Positions 54,063-63,757 of a DNA stretch of 64,000 nt are shown here, piece by piece. Location: NCBI RefSeq assembly GCF_015680405.1, contig NZ_JADLJS010000004.1, forward strand, positions 124,001-188,000, in the 5' to 3' direction. The DNA comes from Pseudomonas pudica. Lineage in GTDB: Bacteria; Pseudomonadota; Gammaproteobacteria; Pseudomonadales; Pseudomonadaceae. Within the stretch, counting starts at the first letter, position 1; each line of letters opens with the position of its first letter. The notes under the pieces were generated by a model that saw only the letters and a list, made by a program, of their open reading frames with translations, was not told where the DNA came from and did not search any database. The translations under genes were made by a program, and so were the position numbers.

Positions 54063-54691
54063 CCCGAACCCAGAAAACCGTCTTCATCCTCGTTGCCCTG
54101 GTCGCGTTGATCCTGGGCCTGACCGTCAACAAGGTGCTCAATGGCCGCGACCAGCCCAACCCCACCGAGCTGATCGATGCCGGCATCATCCTGCTGCCGC
54201 AGAGCCGTACCGTGGCCGATGTGACCATGACCAACCAGGACGGCCAGCCGGTGCAACTGGATGACCTGAAGGGCAAATGGTCGCTGCTTTTCTTCGGTTA
54301 CACCTACTGCCCCGACATCTGCCCGACGACCTTGGCCCAGTTGCGCCAGGTGAAGAGCGAGTTGCCCAAGGAGGCCGTCGACCGGCTGCAGGTGGTGCTG
54401 GTGAGCGTTGACCCGAACCGCGACACGCCGAACCAGCTGAAGCAGTACCTGGGTTATTTTGACAAGGATTTCGTCGGGGTGGCGGGGTCGATCGAGGATA
54501 CCCAGAAGCTGGCCAATGCCTTGAGCATACCTTTCATTCCGGCCGATACCAGCAAGCCGGGGTATACCGTGGATCACAGCGGCAATCTGGCGGTTGTTGG
54601 GCCGGATGGACGTCAGCGTGGGTTCATTCGGGCTCCGTTCAACAACCAGAAGCTGGTGGCGCAATTGCCTGGGCTTGTGAAGCGGGATTGA
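54059..54691 (+). CDS. SCO1/SenC-family copper chaperone
   Basis: The 210-residue protein has an N-terminal membrane helix (TVFILVALVALILGLTVNKVL) and a thioredoxin-like domain. The copper ligands are the two Cys of FGYTYCPDICPTTLAQL near residue 83 and the His in TVDHSGNLAVVGPDG near residue 172. It is the canonical SCO that matures the CuA site of subunit II. It starts at the ATG that overlaps the cyoE stop by four bases, and it is the last gene of the cluster. Confidence 0.95.
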   Translation: MTRTQKTVFILVALVALILGLTVNKVLNGRDQPNPTELIDAGIILLPQSRTVADVTMTNQDGQPVQLDDLKGKWSLLFFGYTYCPDICPTTLAQLRQVKSELPKEAVDRLQVVLVSVDPNRDTPNQLKQYLGYFDKDFVGVAGSIEDTQKLANALSIPFIPADTSKPGYTVDHSGNLAVVGPDGRQRGFIRAPFNNQKLVAQLPGLVKRD

Positions 54692-54706
54692 GTTAACCCC
54701 CAAAAG

Positions 54707-54790
54707 CTTCGCGGGTAAACCCGCTCCCACAGGTACAGCGTAGGCCGTGAGCCTTGCGCTATCCCTGTGGGAGCGGGTTTACCCGCGAAG
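54707..54790. repeat. Inverted REP pair (TTCGCGGGTAAACCCGCTCCCACA family)
   Basis: A perfect 27-bp inverted repeat (54707-54733 with 54764-54790) lies between the convergent SCO and metQ genes. Confidence 0.87.
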
Positions 54791-54811
54791 AGTCCTGCGC
54801 GATATGACGGC

Positions 54812-55582
54812 TTAGAACGCCGGCACCACAGCGCCTTTGTACTTCTCGTTGATGAACTGCTTCACCTCAGGCGAGTGCAGTGCAGCGGCCAGCTTCTTCA
54901 TCGCGTCCGAGTCCTTGTTGTCCGGGCGAGCAACAAGGATGTTCACGTAAGGCGAGTCGCTGCCTTCGATGACCAGGGCGTCTTTCTCCGGGTTCAGCTT
55001 GGCTTCCAGCGCGTAGTTGGTGTTGATCAGGGCAGCATCGACCTGGGTCAGCACGCGCGGGATGGTGGCTGCTTCCAGCTCACGGAACTTCAGGCTTTTC
55101 GGGTTCTCGGCAACATCCTTCACGGTGGACAGGATGTTCTTGTTGTCCTTCAGCTTGATCACACCGGCCTTGTCCAGCAGCAGCAGCGCGCGGCCGCCGT
55201 TGGTGGCGTCGTTGGGGATTACCACGGTGGCGCCGGAGGACAGCTCGTCGAGCTTCTTGATCTTGGTCGAGTACACGCCCAGTGGCTCGATGTGCACGCC
55301 GGCAACGCTAACCAGGTTGGTGCCCTTGGCCTTGTTGAACTCATCCAGGTACGGCTGGTGCTGGAAGAAGTTGGCGTCAAGGCGCTTTTCGGCAACCTGC
55401 ACGTTCGGCTGGATGTAGTCGGTGAACTCCTTGACCTTCAGCTCCACGCCCTCTTTCGCCAGTGCAGGTTTGACGAAGTTGAGGATCTCGGCGTGCGGCA
55501 CCGGGGTAGCGGCAACGGTCAGGGACTCGGCGTGGGCCGAGAAGGCCGCGACAGCGGCGACAACAGCAAGCAGCTTCTTCAT
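54812..55582 (-). CDS. metQ: D-/L-methionine ABC transporter substrate-binding protein
   Basis: The 256-residue NlpA-family protein starts with a Sec signal peptide (MKKLLAVVAAVAAFSAHA, cleavage after AHA). The domain has LTVAATPVPHAEILNFVKP, GVELKVKEFTDYIQPNVQV, ANFFQHQPYLDEFNK and NTNYALEAKLNPEKDAL. No lipobox Cys is present after the signal, so it is a free periplasmic protein rather than the lipoprotein form. It is the third gene of metN-metI-metQ and lies 64 bp after metI. Confidence 0.95.
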   Translation of the reverse strand: MKKLLAVVAAVAAFSAHAESLTVAATPVPHAEILNFVKPALAKEGVELKVKEFTDYIQPNVQVAEKRLDANFFQHQPYLDEFNKAKGTNLVSVAGVHIEPLGVYSTKIKKLDELSSGATVVIPNDATNGGRALLLLDKAGVIKLKDNKNILSTVKDVAENPKSLKFRELEAATIPRVLTQVDAALINTNYALEAKLNPEKDALVIEGSDSPYVNILVARPDNKDSDAMKKLAAALHSPEVKQFINEKYKGAVVPAF

Positions 55583-55646
55583 TGATCACTCCTTGTGAGG
55601 GCCGCGACGGCCCCCGAACGGGTCGGCCGGGCCGACCCCATTGGGG

Positions 55647-56321
55647 TTACTTACGGGAAAAATGCACGACCAGTTTGTCGCCCACGCTCTGCAGGACTTG
55701 AACCAGTACCAGCAACAGCACCACGGTGACGACCATCACGTCGGTCTGGAAACGCTGGTAGCCGAAGCGGATGGCCAGGTCGCCCAGGCCGCCGGCACCG
55801 ACTACACCGGCCATGGCGGTGTACGACACCAGGGTGATGGCGGTCACGGTAATGGCGGCGAAGATGCCCGGGCGGGCCTCCGGCAGCAGTGCGCTGGTGA
55901 TGATCTGGCGGGTAGTGGCACCCATCGACTGGGTGGCTTCGATGATGCCGCGGTCCACTTCACGCAGGGCGGTTTCCACCAGGCGTGCGAAGAATGGCGT
56001 GGCACCCACCACCAGCGGCGGAATGGCACCGGCGACACCCAGCGAAGTGCCGGTGATCAGCACGGTGATCGGGATCATCACGATCAGCAGGATGATGAAC
56101 GGCAGCGAGCGCAGGATGTTGACGATCAGCGACAGTAGCGCATACACACCCTTCTGCTCGAACATCTGTTTCGGCCCGCACAGGAACAGCAGCACGCCCA
56201 GCGGCAGGCCGAGCAGCACGGTGAAGAACAGCGAGCCGAACAGCATGATCATGGTGTCGACGCTGGCCAGCCAGATTTCGGCCCAGTCGACGTTGGCAAA
56301 GAAATTCAGGGCGTCCATCAA
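55647..56321 (-). CDS. metI: Methionine ABC transporter permease
   Basis: The 224-residue membrane protein has five hydrophobic segments and the BPD-transport EAA loop, read as [25 protein letters not shown] near residues 140-165. The C-terminal [28 protein letters not shown] is typical of MetI. It pairs with MetN and starts within the end of metN, with a 4-base overlap. Confidence 0.96.
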   Translation of the reverse strand: MMDALNFFANVDWAEIWLASVDTMIMLFGSLFFTVLLGLPLGVLLFLCGPKQMFEQKGVYALLSLIVNILRSLPFIILLIVMIPITVLITGTSLGVAGAIPPLVVGATPFFARLVETALREVDRGIIEATQSMGATTRQIITSALLPEARPGIFAAITVTAITLVSYTAMAGVVGAGGLGDLAIRFGYQRFQTDVMVVTVVLLLVLVQVLQSVGDKLVVHFSRK

Positions 56322-57325
56322 CGCAGTACCTCCATATGTACGTCAGCTGCCTTGAAGCGGGCGAACGCCGCTTCCATGTCACCGCCGATCAGGGCGAGGG
56401 TGAGCTGGCCATAGGGGACATCCTTGATACGGTCGATACGCCCGGCGAGGATGCTGTAGTCCACACCGGTTTCGCGGGCCACGGTGCCCAGCAGCGGCGC
56501 GTAGGTGGCGTCGCCCTGGAATGTCAGGCGCACGATGCGGCCCGGCACATGGGCGAAGTCGTCCCGCTGCTCGCCTTCGTCGACCTGCTCGTCTTCCTGG
56601 ACGAACCGCTTGGTGGTGGGGTGCTGCGGGTGCAGGAACACTTCGGCCACCGAGCCCTGCTCGACGATCTGGCCGGCGTCCATCACTGCCACGCGGTCGC
56701 AGACCCGGCGGATAACGTCCATTTCGTGAGTGATCAGTACGATGGTCAGCTTCAGCTCACGGTTGATTTCGGCCAACAATTGCAGGACCGAGGCGGTGGT
56801 TTGCGGGTCGAGGGCGCTAGTGGCCTCGTCGCACAGCAGGATCTTCGGGTTGGTGGACAAGGCGCGGGCGATGCCGACGCGCTGCTTCTGGCCACCGGAC
56901 AGCTGCGCCGGGTACTTTCTGGCGTGGTCGGAAAGGCCGACGCGGGCCAGCAGTTCGGTCACGCGCTTGTCGATCTCGCTGCGCGACAGCTCGCCGGCCA
57001 GGGTCAGTGGCAGGGCGACGTTGTCGGCGACGGTCTTGGAGGCCAGCAGGTTGAAGTGCTGGAAAATCATCCCGACCTGCTGGCGGAAACCGCGCAGCTG
57101 GCTGGCGTTGAACGCGGTAACGTCTTCGCCGTCGACGATGATCTTGCCGCCAGAAGGCTCTTCCAGGCGGTTGATCAGGCGCAGCATGGTGCTCTTGCCG
57201 GCGCCGGAATGGCCGATCAGGCCGAACACCTGGCCATCTTCGATGGTCAGGCTGGTCGGATTCAGTGCGGGGATTTCCCTACCGGCGACGCGGTAGGTCT
57301 TGTGTACCTGTTGGAACTCGATCAC
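56318..57325 (-). CDS. metN: Methionine ABC transporter ATP-binding protein
   Basis: The 335-residue ATPase has Walker [10 protein letters not shown] (38-46), the signature [15 protein letters not shown] near 140, and Walker [16 protein letters not shown] near 160. A C-terminal NIL/ACT-type domain (about 265-335, [27 protein letters not shown] in part) senses methionine for feedback inhibition. It is the first gene of the operon. I looked for a SAM riboswitch in the 227 bp upstream and saw none. Confidence 0.96.
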   Translation of the reverse strand: MIEFQQVHKTYRVAGREIPALNPTSLTIEDGQVFGLIGHSGAGKSTMLRLINRLEEPSGGKIIVDGEDVTAFNASQLRGFRQQVGMIFQHFNLLASKTVADNVALPLTLAGELSRSEIDKRVTELLARVGLSDHARKYPAQLSGGQKQRVGIARALSTNPKILLCDEATSALDPQTTASVLQLLAEINRELKLTIVLITHEMDVIRRVCDRVAVMDAGQIVEQGSVAEVFLHPQHPTTKRFVQEDEQVDEGEQRDDFAHVPGRIVRLTFQGDATYAPLLGTVARETGVDYSILAGRIDRIKDVPYGQLTLALIGGDMEAAFARFKAADVHMEVLR

Positions 57326-57552
57326 GTAGCGAACCTTGTGGGGCGCATGGAATTTGGGTCAGCGGTTAGCTGGGGTCGCGCATTTTAGCCTTTTCCCATA
57401 GCTGTTCTTAGCATTTATTTCGTAATGCACCAATCCTTCGGGCATATCGCGACAACCGGTAATCCTGATTGAACGCTCGGCAAAGCCTCCCGGTCACTAC
57501 TTGCACACAGCCCGAAACGGGTACGCCTGAAGACTGATGAGGAGAGCCGACC

Positions 57553-59688
57553 ATGCCCAGAAAGAACACGGACGCGCCCAAGCACAGCGAAGCCGCTGGC
57601 ACCCAGACCCCGGACCGGGCCAATACCAACGCCAAGTTACAGAGCCTGGAGGCTGACCGCAGCGATGCCACAGGCCATGCGCTGCGCACCAACCAGGGGG
57701 TGCGCATCGCCGACAACCAGAACACGCTGAAGGCCGGTGATCGAGGCCCCTCACTGCTCGAAGATTTCATCATGCGCGAGAAGATCACGCACTTTGACCA
57801 CGAGCGCATCCCTGAACGCATCGTGCATGCGCGAGGGACGGGGGCGCATGGCTATTTCCAGAGCTATGGCAACCACGCCGAGCTGACCAAGGCCGGCTTC
57901 CTGCAGGACCCGGAGAAAGTCACGCCTGTCTTCGTGCGATTTTCCACGGTACAGGGCCCGCGTGGCTCAGCCGACACCGTGCGTGACGTGAGGGGCTTTG
58001 CTGTGAAGTTCTACACCGACGAGGGCAACTTCGACCTGGTGGGCAACAACATGCCGGTGTTCTTCATCCAGGATGCGATCAAATTCCCGGATTTCGTCCA
58101 CGCCGTAAAGCCGGAGCCGCATAACGAGATCCCGACCGGCGCTTCGGCCCATGACACCTTTTGGGATTTCGTCTCGCTTGTACCGGAGTCGGCCCATATG
58201 GTCATGTGGGCTATGTCGGACCGTGCTATCCCGCGCAGCTTGCGGATGATGGAAGGGTTCGGGGTGCATACCTTCCGGCTGATCAACGCTGAGGGCGTAG
58301 CCAGTTTCGTCAAATTCCACTGGAAGCCGCGCCAGGGTGTGCACTCCTTGCTATGGGACGAAGCGCAGAAATTGGCAGGCAAGGACGCTGACTTCCAGCG
58401 TCGCGACTTGTGGGAGGCAATCGAGACGGGCGATTACCCGGAGTGGGAACTGGGCGTACAGATCGTGCCGGAAGCCGATGAGCACAAATTTGATTTCGAC
58501 CTGCTGGACCCAACCAAGATAATCCCGGAAGAACTGGTGCCGGTTACACCGTTGGGCAAGATGGTCCTGAATCGCAACCCGGACAACTTCTTTGCCGAAG
58601 TGGAACAGGTGGCGTTCTGCCCGGGTCATATCGTGCCTGGTATCGACTTTACCAACGACCCCTTGCTGCAGGGGCGGCTGTTCTCCTACACCGACACGCA
58701 ACTTAGCCGCCTGGGCGGGCCCAATTTCCACCAGATCCCGGTCAACCGCCCCATCGCTCCCAACCACAACAACCAGCGCGATGCCCTGCATCAGCATGTG
58801 GTGCACAAGGGCCGTGCATCGTATGAGCCCAATTCCATCGACGGTGGCTGGCCGAAGGAAACGCCACCTGCTGCGCAGGATGGTGGTTTCGAGAGTTATC
58901 AGGAACGTATCGATGCGCACAAGATCCGCCAGCGCAGCGAGTCGTTCGGCGACCACTTCTCGCAGGCGCGGTTGTTCTTCCAGAGCATGAGCCCGACCGA
59001 GCAGCAGCACATCATCAAGGCCTACAGCTTTGAATTGGGCAAAGTGGAACGGGAGGCGATCCGCGCTCGGGAAGTGAATGAAATTCTCGCCAATATCGAC
59101 CTGAAGCTGGCAGCTGCGGTGGCCGCCAACCTGGGCTTGCCTGCGCCGAGCGGGGGCACGGTGCCAGTGAAGGGGAGCCAGCTTGCGCAGTCTCCTGCCT
59201 TGAGCCAGATGAACCACCCGGGTTCGGTTGGCATCAAGGGGCGCAAGATTGCCGTGCTGGTGGCAGACGGCGTAGACGCTGCCAGTGTAGACAAGCTGGT
59301 CAAGGCCCTGGAAGCGCGCAGTGCCCGACCATTGCTCCTTGGGCCGACCTCGGCACCGGTGAAGGCTGCGGACGGCAAGCAACTGCCGGTGGATGCTTCC
59401 ATGGAAGGGATGCCATCGATCATGTTCGATGGCATTGTCGTGCCTGAGGGCAAGGCTTCGACCGATGCGCTGGCGGCCAGCGGCTTGGCCAAGCACTTCT
59501 TGTTGGAGGGCTACAAGCACCTGAAGGCGATGGTGTTGACCAAAGAGCTTTTGGGCAGCTTGGGGTTGAAAGAAGACAAAGGGTTGCTGCTGGGAGATGA
59601 GCAGAAGATCGTGGATGCCTTCGTCAAAGCGGTAGAAGGGCATCGGGTGTGGGAGCGGGAGGCAGCTGCGGAGGCTGTGCCGGCCTAA
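57553..59688 (+). CDS. katE: Catalase HPII, large-subunit clade
   Basis: The 711-residue enzyme decomposes hydrogen peroxide. The distal His92 is in [15 protein letters not shown], and the conserved Asn is in [19 protein letters not shown]. The proximal heme ligand Tyr379 is in [20 protein letters not shown]-terminal domain of about 150 residues (from about 565, [20 protein letters not shown]) has the class I glutamine-amidotransferase-like fold of HPII. The N-terminal 80 residues form the thread-like arm. Expression in stationary phase is typical of katE, but I could not fix a promoter in the 227-bp gap. GAGGAG precedes the ATG. Confidence 0.96.
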   Translation: MPRKNTDAPKHSEAAGTQTPDRANTNAKLQSLEADRSDATGHALRTNQGVRIADNQNTLKAGDRGPSLLEDFIMREKITHFDHERIPERIVHARGTGAHGYFQSYGNHAELTKAGFLQDPEKVTPVFVRFSTVQGPRGSADTVRDVRGFAVKFYTDEGNFDLVGNNMPVFFIQDAIKFPDFVHAVKPEPHNEIPTGASAHDTFWDFVSLVPESAHMVMWAMSDRAIPRSLRMMEGFGVHTFRLINAEGVASFVKFHWKPRQGVHSLLWDEAQKLAGKDADFQRRDLWEAIETGDYPEWELGVQIVPEADEHKFDFDLLDPTKIIPEELVPVTPLGKMVLNRNPDNFFAEVEQVAFCPGHIVPGIDFTNDPLLQGRLFSYTDTQLSRLGGPNFHQIPVNRPIAPNHNNQRDALHQHVVHKGRASYEPNSIDGGWPKETPPAAQDGGFESYQERIDAHKIRQRSESFGDHFSQARLFFQSMSPTEQQHIIKAYSFELGKVEREAIRAREVNEILANIDLKLAAAVAANLGLPAPSGGTVPVKGSQLAQSPALSQMNHPGSVGIKGRKIAVLVADGVDAASVDKLVKALEARSARPLLLGPTSAPVKAADGKQLPVDASMEGMPSIMFDGIVVPEGKASTDALAASGLAKHFLLEGYKHLKAMVLTKELLGSLGLKEDKGLLLGDEQKIVDAFVKAVEGHRVWEREAAAEAVPA

Positions 59689-59705
59689 GGCGCTGCTTCG
59701 CAGCC

Positions 59706-59788
59706 CATCGCCGGGAAGCCAGCTCCCACAGGTACTGCACCAGGCTTGAAATTGGTGCGGTCGAGGTGGGCGCTGGTTTGCCGGCGAT
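59706..59788. repeat. Degraded inverted REP pair (GCCGGCAAGCCAGCTCCCACA family)
   Basis: The arms ATCGCCGGGAAGCCAGCTCCCACA (59706-59729, two mismatches) and GTGGGCGCTGGTTTGCCGGCGAT (59766-59788) still face each other but are eroded relative to the perfect copies. They lie between the convergent katE and lipoprotein genes. Confidence 0.7.
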
Positions 59789-59802
59789 AGGGCCCGGGAG
59801 GC

Positions 59803-60510
59803 TTATTGCTGATGCGGAACCAGAACCACCTGCGCAGGCAGCGATCGCTGAATCTCGTGCTTCTGCTTCAGCTCGAACCCGCTGTCGATCTTGCGCACGC
59901 GTTTTTCCAGCAAGGTCTTCAGCCAAGGCGCATCCTCGGTCCGCGGCACCTGGAACACCACGTCGCACTGATAACTCACCACATCGGCGGCAATGTCATC
60001 CAGCTGGCGACGCATGGCGCGGCTGTCGGTGGTTTTCAAGGCCACGACGGTGCTCGGTGCAGCCGGGTCGATGATGCGCGCCTTGGGCTTGGCCTCGGCC
60101 GCTTTCAGCGCCGCTTCAGCCTTCTCCAGCTCTGCTTTGCGCGCCTGGGTCACTGCATCGCCACCAGTCACTGCCGGGGCCTGCGGCATCAGCGCACGGG
60201 CACGGGCCAAGGCGGTGGCGGCAGCGTTCACATCACCCTTCTGCAGGAAGATCTGGCTGCGTTGCAGGTAGGCTTCGGCGAGTTGGCGCTGGTATTGCTC
60301 CAGACGCGCGTCATCCGGCGCCTGCGCCTGCAAGGCTGCCAGCTGGTCTTCGGCGGTGGCCAGCTCGTTGCTGGCGATGTTCTGTTGCAACTGCTGCCAG
60401 GCATCGGCTTGGGCAGGTGCGGTGGCCTGTTCTACCGGCGCGCTGGAACACGCAGCCAGGAACAGGGAAAACGCGGCAACAAGCAGATAACGGGAGGCGA
60501 ACGGCTTCAT
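59803..60510 (-). CDS. Lipoprotein with helical repeat region (PA5502-like)
   Basis: The 235-residue product has a lipoprotein signal (MKPFASRYLLVAAFSLFLAAC, lipobox LAAC). A helical segment with TPR-like pairs follows (WQQLQQNIASNELATAEDQL, YLQRSQIFLQKGDVNAAATAL) and then a coiled Ala/Lys-rich stretch (ELEKAEAALKAAEAKPK). The C-terminal domain resembles a small beta module (QCDVVFQVPRTEDAPWLKTLLEKRVRKI). It sits 127 bp behind znuB on the same strand, as PA5502 does near znu genes in P. aeruginosa as I recall. A zinc-related role is only a guess. Confidence 0.8.
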   Translation of the reverse strand: MKPFASRYLLVAAFSLFLAACSSAPVEQATAPAQADAWQQLQQNIASNELATAEDQLAALQAQAPDDARLEQYQRQLAEAYLQRSQIFLQKGDVNAAATALARARALMPQAPAVTGGDAVTQARKAELEKAEAALKAAEAKPKARIIDPAAPSTVVALKTTDSRAMRRQLDDIAADVVSYQCDVVFQVPRTEDAPWLKTLLEKRVRKIDSGFELKQKHEIQRSLPAQVVLVPHQQ

Positions 60511-60609
60511 TCCTGCGACTCTCTATTTGCGCAAAAAGCGAGCAAGTCTACACCCAGGTGCGCACGCTCGAAAACAAGTCTTACAGACCCTTTACGTGCG
60601 AAAAGGTTG

Positions 60610-60637
60610 CAGGGCGCGCCTTCACGCGCCCTGTTTT
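60610..60637. terminator. Hairpin at the end of the znu operon
   Basis: A 9-bp stem CAGGGCGCG/CGCGCCCTG (60610-60618 with 60625-60633) with a 6-base loop lies immediately behind the znuB stop codon. On the minus strand it is followed by CAACCTTTT, an imperfect T-tail. A perfect T-run lies on the plus-strand side, where there is no gene to end. Confidence 0.7.
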
Positions 60638-61420
60638 TCAGCGTTTTGGCAGGGCCAGGCTCAGCAAGAATAGCACCGCCGCGCAGACCACGATCGATGG
60701 GCCTGCGGGAGTGTCCTTGAACCAGGACATGGCCAGGCCGCCGCATACTGCGGTCACGCCCAGCAGGCTGGCGCCCAGGGCCATCTGCTCGGGAGAGCGG
60801 GCGTGACGTTGTGCCGCAGCGGCAGGAATGATCAGCAGCGAGGTGATCAGCAGCACACCAACGATCTTCATGGCCACGGCAATCACCACCGCGATCAGCA
60901 GCATCAGCGCCATGCGCAGCCCGGCCACCGGCAGGCCTTCGACCATGGCCAGCTCTTCGTGCACGGTAACTGCCAGCAACGGCCGCCAAAGTGCAGCGAG
61001 CAGCAGCAAAACCAGCGCGCTGCCGCCAAGTATCCAGGCCAGGTCGGTGGTGTTGATGGCCAGCAGGTCGCCGAACAGGTACGCCATCAGGTCGATGCGC
61101 ACGTCATGCATGAAGCTCAGCACCACCAGGCCCAGCGACAGGGTGCTGGGGGCGAGGATGCCGAGCAGGGTGTCGGAGGCCAGCGGCTGGCGTTGCTGCA
61201 AGGTCACCAGCAAGATCGCCAGCAACAGGCAGCCCACGGTTACCGCCAGCGCCGGGCTGACGTCCAGGGCGAAGCCCAGGGCCACGCCTAGCAGGGCGGC
61301 GTGGGACAAGGTGTCGCCAAAATAGGCCATGCGCCGCCACACCACGAAGGAACCCAGTGGGCCGGCCACCAGCGCCAGGGACAAACCGGCAAGCAGGGCG
61401 TAGAGAAGAAAATCAGCCAT
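60638..61420 (-). CDS. znuB: Zinc ABC transporter permease
   Basis: The 260-residue membrane protein has eight or so hydrophobic segments of the ABC-3 family: [42 protein letters not shown] at the start in substance, then [25 protein letters not shown] and [26 protein letters not shown]. It forms the channel of ZnuABC in the inner membrane. The ATG at 61420 overlaps znuC by eight bases, so the two are coupled. Confidence 0.96.
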   Translation of the reverse strand: MADFLLYALLAGLSLALVAGPLGSFVVWRRMAYFGDTLSHAALLGVALGFALDVSPALAVTVGCLLLAILLVTLQQRQPLASDTLLGILAPSTLSLGLVVLSFMHDVRIDLMAYLFGDLLAINTTDLAWILGGSALVLLLLAALWRPLLAVTVHEELAMVEGLPVAGLRMALMLLIAVVIAVAMKIVGVLLITSLLIIPAAAAQRHARSPEQMALGASLLGVTAVCGGLAMSWFKDTPAGPSIVVCAAVLFLLSLALPKR

Positions 61421-62189
61421 GCTTGCAGTGCGCTCCGTGAACATGGGGGCCAGGGGCGACCACCGAGCCGTGCAGGTCGTGGCTGTGGTCGTGATGGTGG
61501 TGGTAGATGGCCAGGCTGGGTGCGGCGTTCTGGCCGAACAGCTCGACGAATGCCGGGTCGCCGCTTACCTGCTCGGGGTGGCCCGAACAGCACACGTGGC
61601 GGTTCAGACACACCACCTGGTCGGTGGCACTCATCACCAGGTGCAGGTCGTGGGAAACCATCAGCACGCCGCAGCCGTGGCGGTCGCGCAGGCGGGTAAT
61701 GAGGTTGTACAGCTCGGTCTGGCCGACCACGTCTACGCCCTGCACTGGCTCGTCGAGCACCAGCAGCTGGGGTTCGCGCAGCAGGGCGCGGGCCAACAAT
61801 ACCCGCTGCATCTCGCCGCCGGAAACGGTCTGGATCGGGCTATCGATGACCTGTTCGGCGCCCACTTCCTGCAACGCCGACAAGGCTGCCGCGCGGTCTA
61901 CACCGGGCACCAGGCGCAAGAAGCGCAGTACCGACAGCGGCAGCGTGGCATCAACCTGGATCTTTTGCGGCATGTAGCCAATGCGCAGTTTCGGCTTGCG
62001 CCATACCTTGCCGCGGTGCGGCTTGAGCAGACCAAGAACGGCGCGCACCAAGGTGGTCTTGCCTGCGCCGTTCGGGCCGATCAGGGTGACGATCTGGCCA
62101 GGTGCGACCGACAGGTCGATGCTGTCTAGCACCGCCTCGCCACCGAAAGTGACACCGACCTGCTCCAGGCGGATCAGCGCATCGTTCAT
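61413..62189 (-). CDS. znuC: Zinc ABC transporter ATP-binding protein with His-rich tail
   Basis: The 258-residue ATPase has Walker [10 protein letters not shown] (38-46), the signature [15 protein letters not shown] near 135, and Walker [13 protein letters not shown] near 155. The last 25 residues are His-rich ([12 protein letters not shown] and [10 protein letters not shown]), a probable zinc-binding tail that could sense cytoplasmic zinc. The ATG at 62189 overlaps the zur stop by four bases. The operon order zur-znuC-znuB matches Pseudomonas. Confidence 0.96.
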   Translation of the reverse strand: MNDALIRLEQVGVTFGGEAVLDSIDLSVAPGQIVTLIGPNGAGKTTLVRAVLGLLKPHRGKVWRKPKLRIGYMPQKIQVDATLPLSVLRFLRLVPGVDRAAALSALQEVGAEQVIDSPIQTVSGGEMQRVLLARALLREPQLLVLDEPVQGVDVVGQTELYNLITRLRDRHGCGVLMVSHDLHLVMSATDQVVCLNRHVCCSGHPEQVSGDPAFVELFGQNAAPSLAIYHHHHDHSHDLHGSVVAPGPHVHGAHCKHG

Positions 62190-62671
62190 GCCGCGCTCCG
62201 GCAATTGCTGCACAGGCCGACCACTTCAACCGTCTGGGTCTCGACCGTGAAGCCCACGCCCTTGGCGCTGCTGATGATGGCTTCGCTGATGCTGTTCTGT
62301 TCCAGTTCGATGGCTACATGGCAGGCCCGGCAGATCAGGAACTGACCCTGGTGCAGGTGTTCCGGGTGGCTGCAGCCGATGAAGGCGTTGAGCGAGGCGA
62401 TGCGGTGCACCAGGCCGTTTTCCAGCAGGAAGTCCAGCGCACGGTACACCGTTGGGGGCGCGGCTCGGCGGCCGTCCTGCTCACTGAGCACGGCGAGGAT
62501 GTCGTAGGCGCCCAGTGGCTTGTGGCTTTGCCAGACCAGTTCCAGCACTCGACGGCGCAGCGCGGTCAGGCGCAGGCCCTGGCGGGTGCACAAGGCGTCG
62601 GCTTCAGTCAGTGCGCTGTGTACGCAATGAGAATGATCGTGAGGACGGTTGGCCAGCGGCGTGATGGACAT
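62186..62671 (-). CDS. zur: Zinc uptake regulator (Fur family)
   Basis: The 161-residue repressor has a Fur-type winged helix ([28 protein letters not shown] near residues 35-62, [20 protein letters not shown] near 72) and a dimerisation domain. Two Cys pairs, ICRACH near 113 and LCSNC at the C-terminus, form the structural zinc site. A His-rich N-terminus ([10 protein letters not shown]) is present. With zinc it represses znu genes. It is the first gene of the zur-znuC-znuB operon and divergent from znuA, so it should control itself through the shared 66-bp region. Confidence 0.96.
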   Translation of the reverse strand: MSITPLANRPHDHSHCVHSALTEADALCTRQGLRLTALRRRVLELVWQSHKPLGAYDILAVLSEQDGRRAAPPTVYRALDFLLENGLVHRIASLNAFIGCSHPEHLHQGQFLICRACHVAIELEQNSISEAIISSAKGVGFTVETQTVEVVGLCSNCRSAA

Positions 62672-62697
62672 GGGCAGCGACGGTTCTGGATGGAGAC

Positions 62698-62710
62698 GTT
62701 ATTATGTTAC
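62698..62710. promoter_or_regulatory. Candidate Zur operator and promoter between zur and znuA
   Basis: GTTATTATGTTAC is a near-palindrome resembling the GTTATA-N-TATAAC core of gammaproteobacterial Zur boxes. It lies in the short divergent region, 27 bp from both start codons, where one dimer site could shut both promoters. The TTATTAT core could also be the znuA -10. The call is by eye. Confidence 0.5.
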
Positions 62711-62737
62711 CTGTTTCTGATGACTCGAGTATTCACC

Positions 62738-63646
62738 GTGTCCCGATTCCTAGTCCTTTTTGTCGCTTTCATCGCATTTTCCGCCCAGGCCGACGTGCGC
62801 GTGCTGACCAGTATCAAACCGCTGCAGCAGATTGCCGCCGCCGTGCAGGATGGTGTTGGCAACCCCGAAGTATTGCTGCCGCCGGGTGCTTCGCCGCACC
62901 ACTATGCGCTGCGCCCGTCCGACGTACGGCGGGTGGGCGATGCCGACCTGCTGTACTGGATCGGTCCGGACATGGAGGGCTTCCTGCCGCGGGTATTGGG
63001 TAATCGCAGCAAGCCCACGGTTGCCGTGCAGGCGTTACCGGGCATGAAGCTGCGGCATTTTGGCGAGGACAGCCATTCCCACGAGGAAGAAGACCATGAC
63101 GACCATGATCATGACCACCGCCCGGGCAGCCTGGACGCGCACCTGTGGCTATCGTCGGTCAATGCGCGGGTGATTGCCGCGAAAATGGCGGCTGATCTGG
63201 CGCAGGTCGATCCGGCCAATGCGGCGCGCTATCAGAGCAACCTCAAGGCCTTCGACGAACGCTTGGACGCGCTGGATGGGCGGATCAAGGCGCGGGTGGC
63301 CGGGATCGCCGGCAAGCCTTACTTCGTGTTCCACGAAGCGTTCGACTATTTCGAAGCAGAGTATGGGCTCAAGCACACCGGGGTGTTCAGCGTGGCTTCC
63401 GAGGTGCAGCCGGGTGCGCAGCACGTGGCGGCCATGCGCAAGCGCCTGCAGGAAGTGGGCAAGACTTGTGTGTTCAGCGAACCGCCGCTGCGGCCACGGC
63501 TTGCCGAGACTTTGACCGCCGGGCTGCCGGTGCGCCTGGCCGAGCTGGATGCCCTGGGCGGTTCCGACCCTGTGGATGGCAAAGGCTATGAGCGCTTGCT
63601 GGAAAAGCTGGGTGGCGACTTGGTTGGGTGCCTGGAACAGCTGTAG
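62738..63646 (+). CDS. znuA: Periplasmic zinc-binding protein
   Basis: The 302-residue cluster A-I binding protein has a signal peptide (MSRFLVLFVAFIAFSAQA, cleavage after AQA). The ZnuA fold follows, with zinc His ligands in ASPHHYALRPSD near residue 58, LDAHLWLSSVNAR near 134, and FHEAFDYFEAEYGL near 204. The His-rich loop (HSHEEEDHDDHDHDHR) near residues 110-127 is typical. GTG at 62738 is preferred because the candidate promoter leaves too short a leader for the in-frame ATG at 62720, which would add six residues. It feeds ZnuB and ZnuC, encoded on the other strand. Confidence 0.93.
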   Translation: MSRFLVLFVAFIAFSAQADVRVLTSIKPLQQIAAAVQDGVGNPEVLLPPGASPHHYALRPSDVRRVGDADLLYWIGPDMEGFLPRVLGNRSKPTVAVQALPGMKLRHFGEDSHSHEEEDHDDHDHDHRPGSLDAHLWLSSVNARVIAAKMAADLAQVDPANAARYQSNLKAFDERLDALDGRIKARVAGIAGKPYFVFHEAFDYFEAEYGLKHTGVFSVASEVQPGAQHVAAMRKRLQEVGKTCVFSEPPLRPRLAETLTAGLPVRLAELDALGGSDPVDGKGYERLLEKLGGDLVGCLEQL

Positions 63647-63661
63647 GCCTGTGCCGGCCTC

Positions 63662-63743
63662 TTCGCGGGTAAACCCGCTCCCACAGGGATAGTGCCAGCT
63701 TCACGCCTTTCACCGTACCTGTGGGAGCGAGTTTACCCGCGAA
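63662..63743. repeat. Inverted REP pair (TTCGCGGGTAAACCCGCTCCCACA family)
   Basis: A 26-bp inverted repeat with one mismatch (63662-63687 with 63718-63743) lies between the convergent znuA and thrB genes. Confidence 0.85.
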
Positions 63744-63757
63744 GAAGCAGACACGCT

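Noticed and set aside
57326..57552. Possible SAM-responsive leader of metNIQ
   Set aside because: No SAM-riboswitch-like core or long terminator hairpin is visible in the 227 bp between metN and katE.
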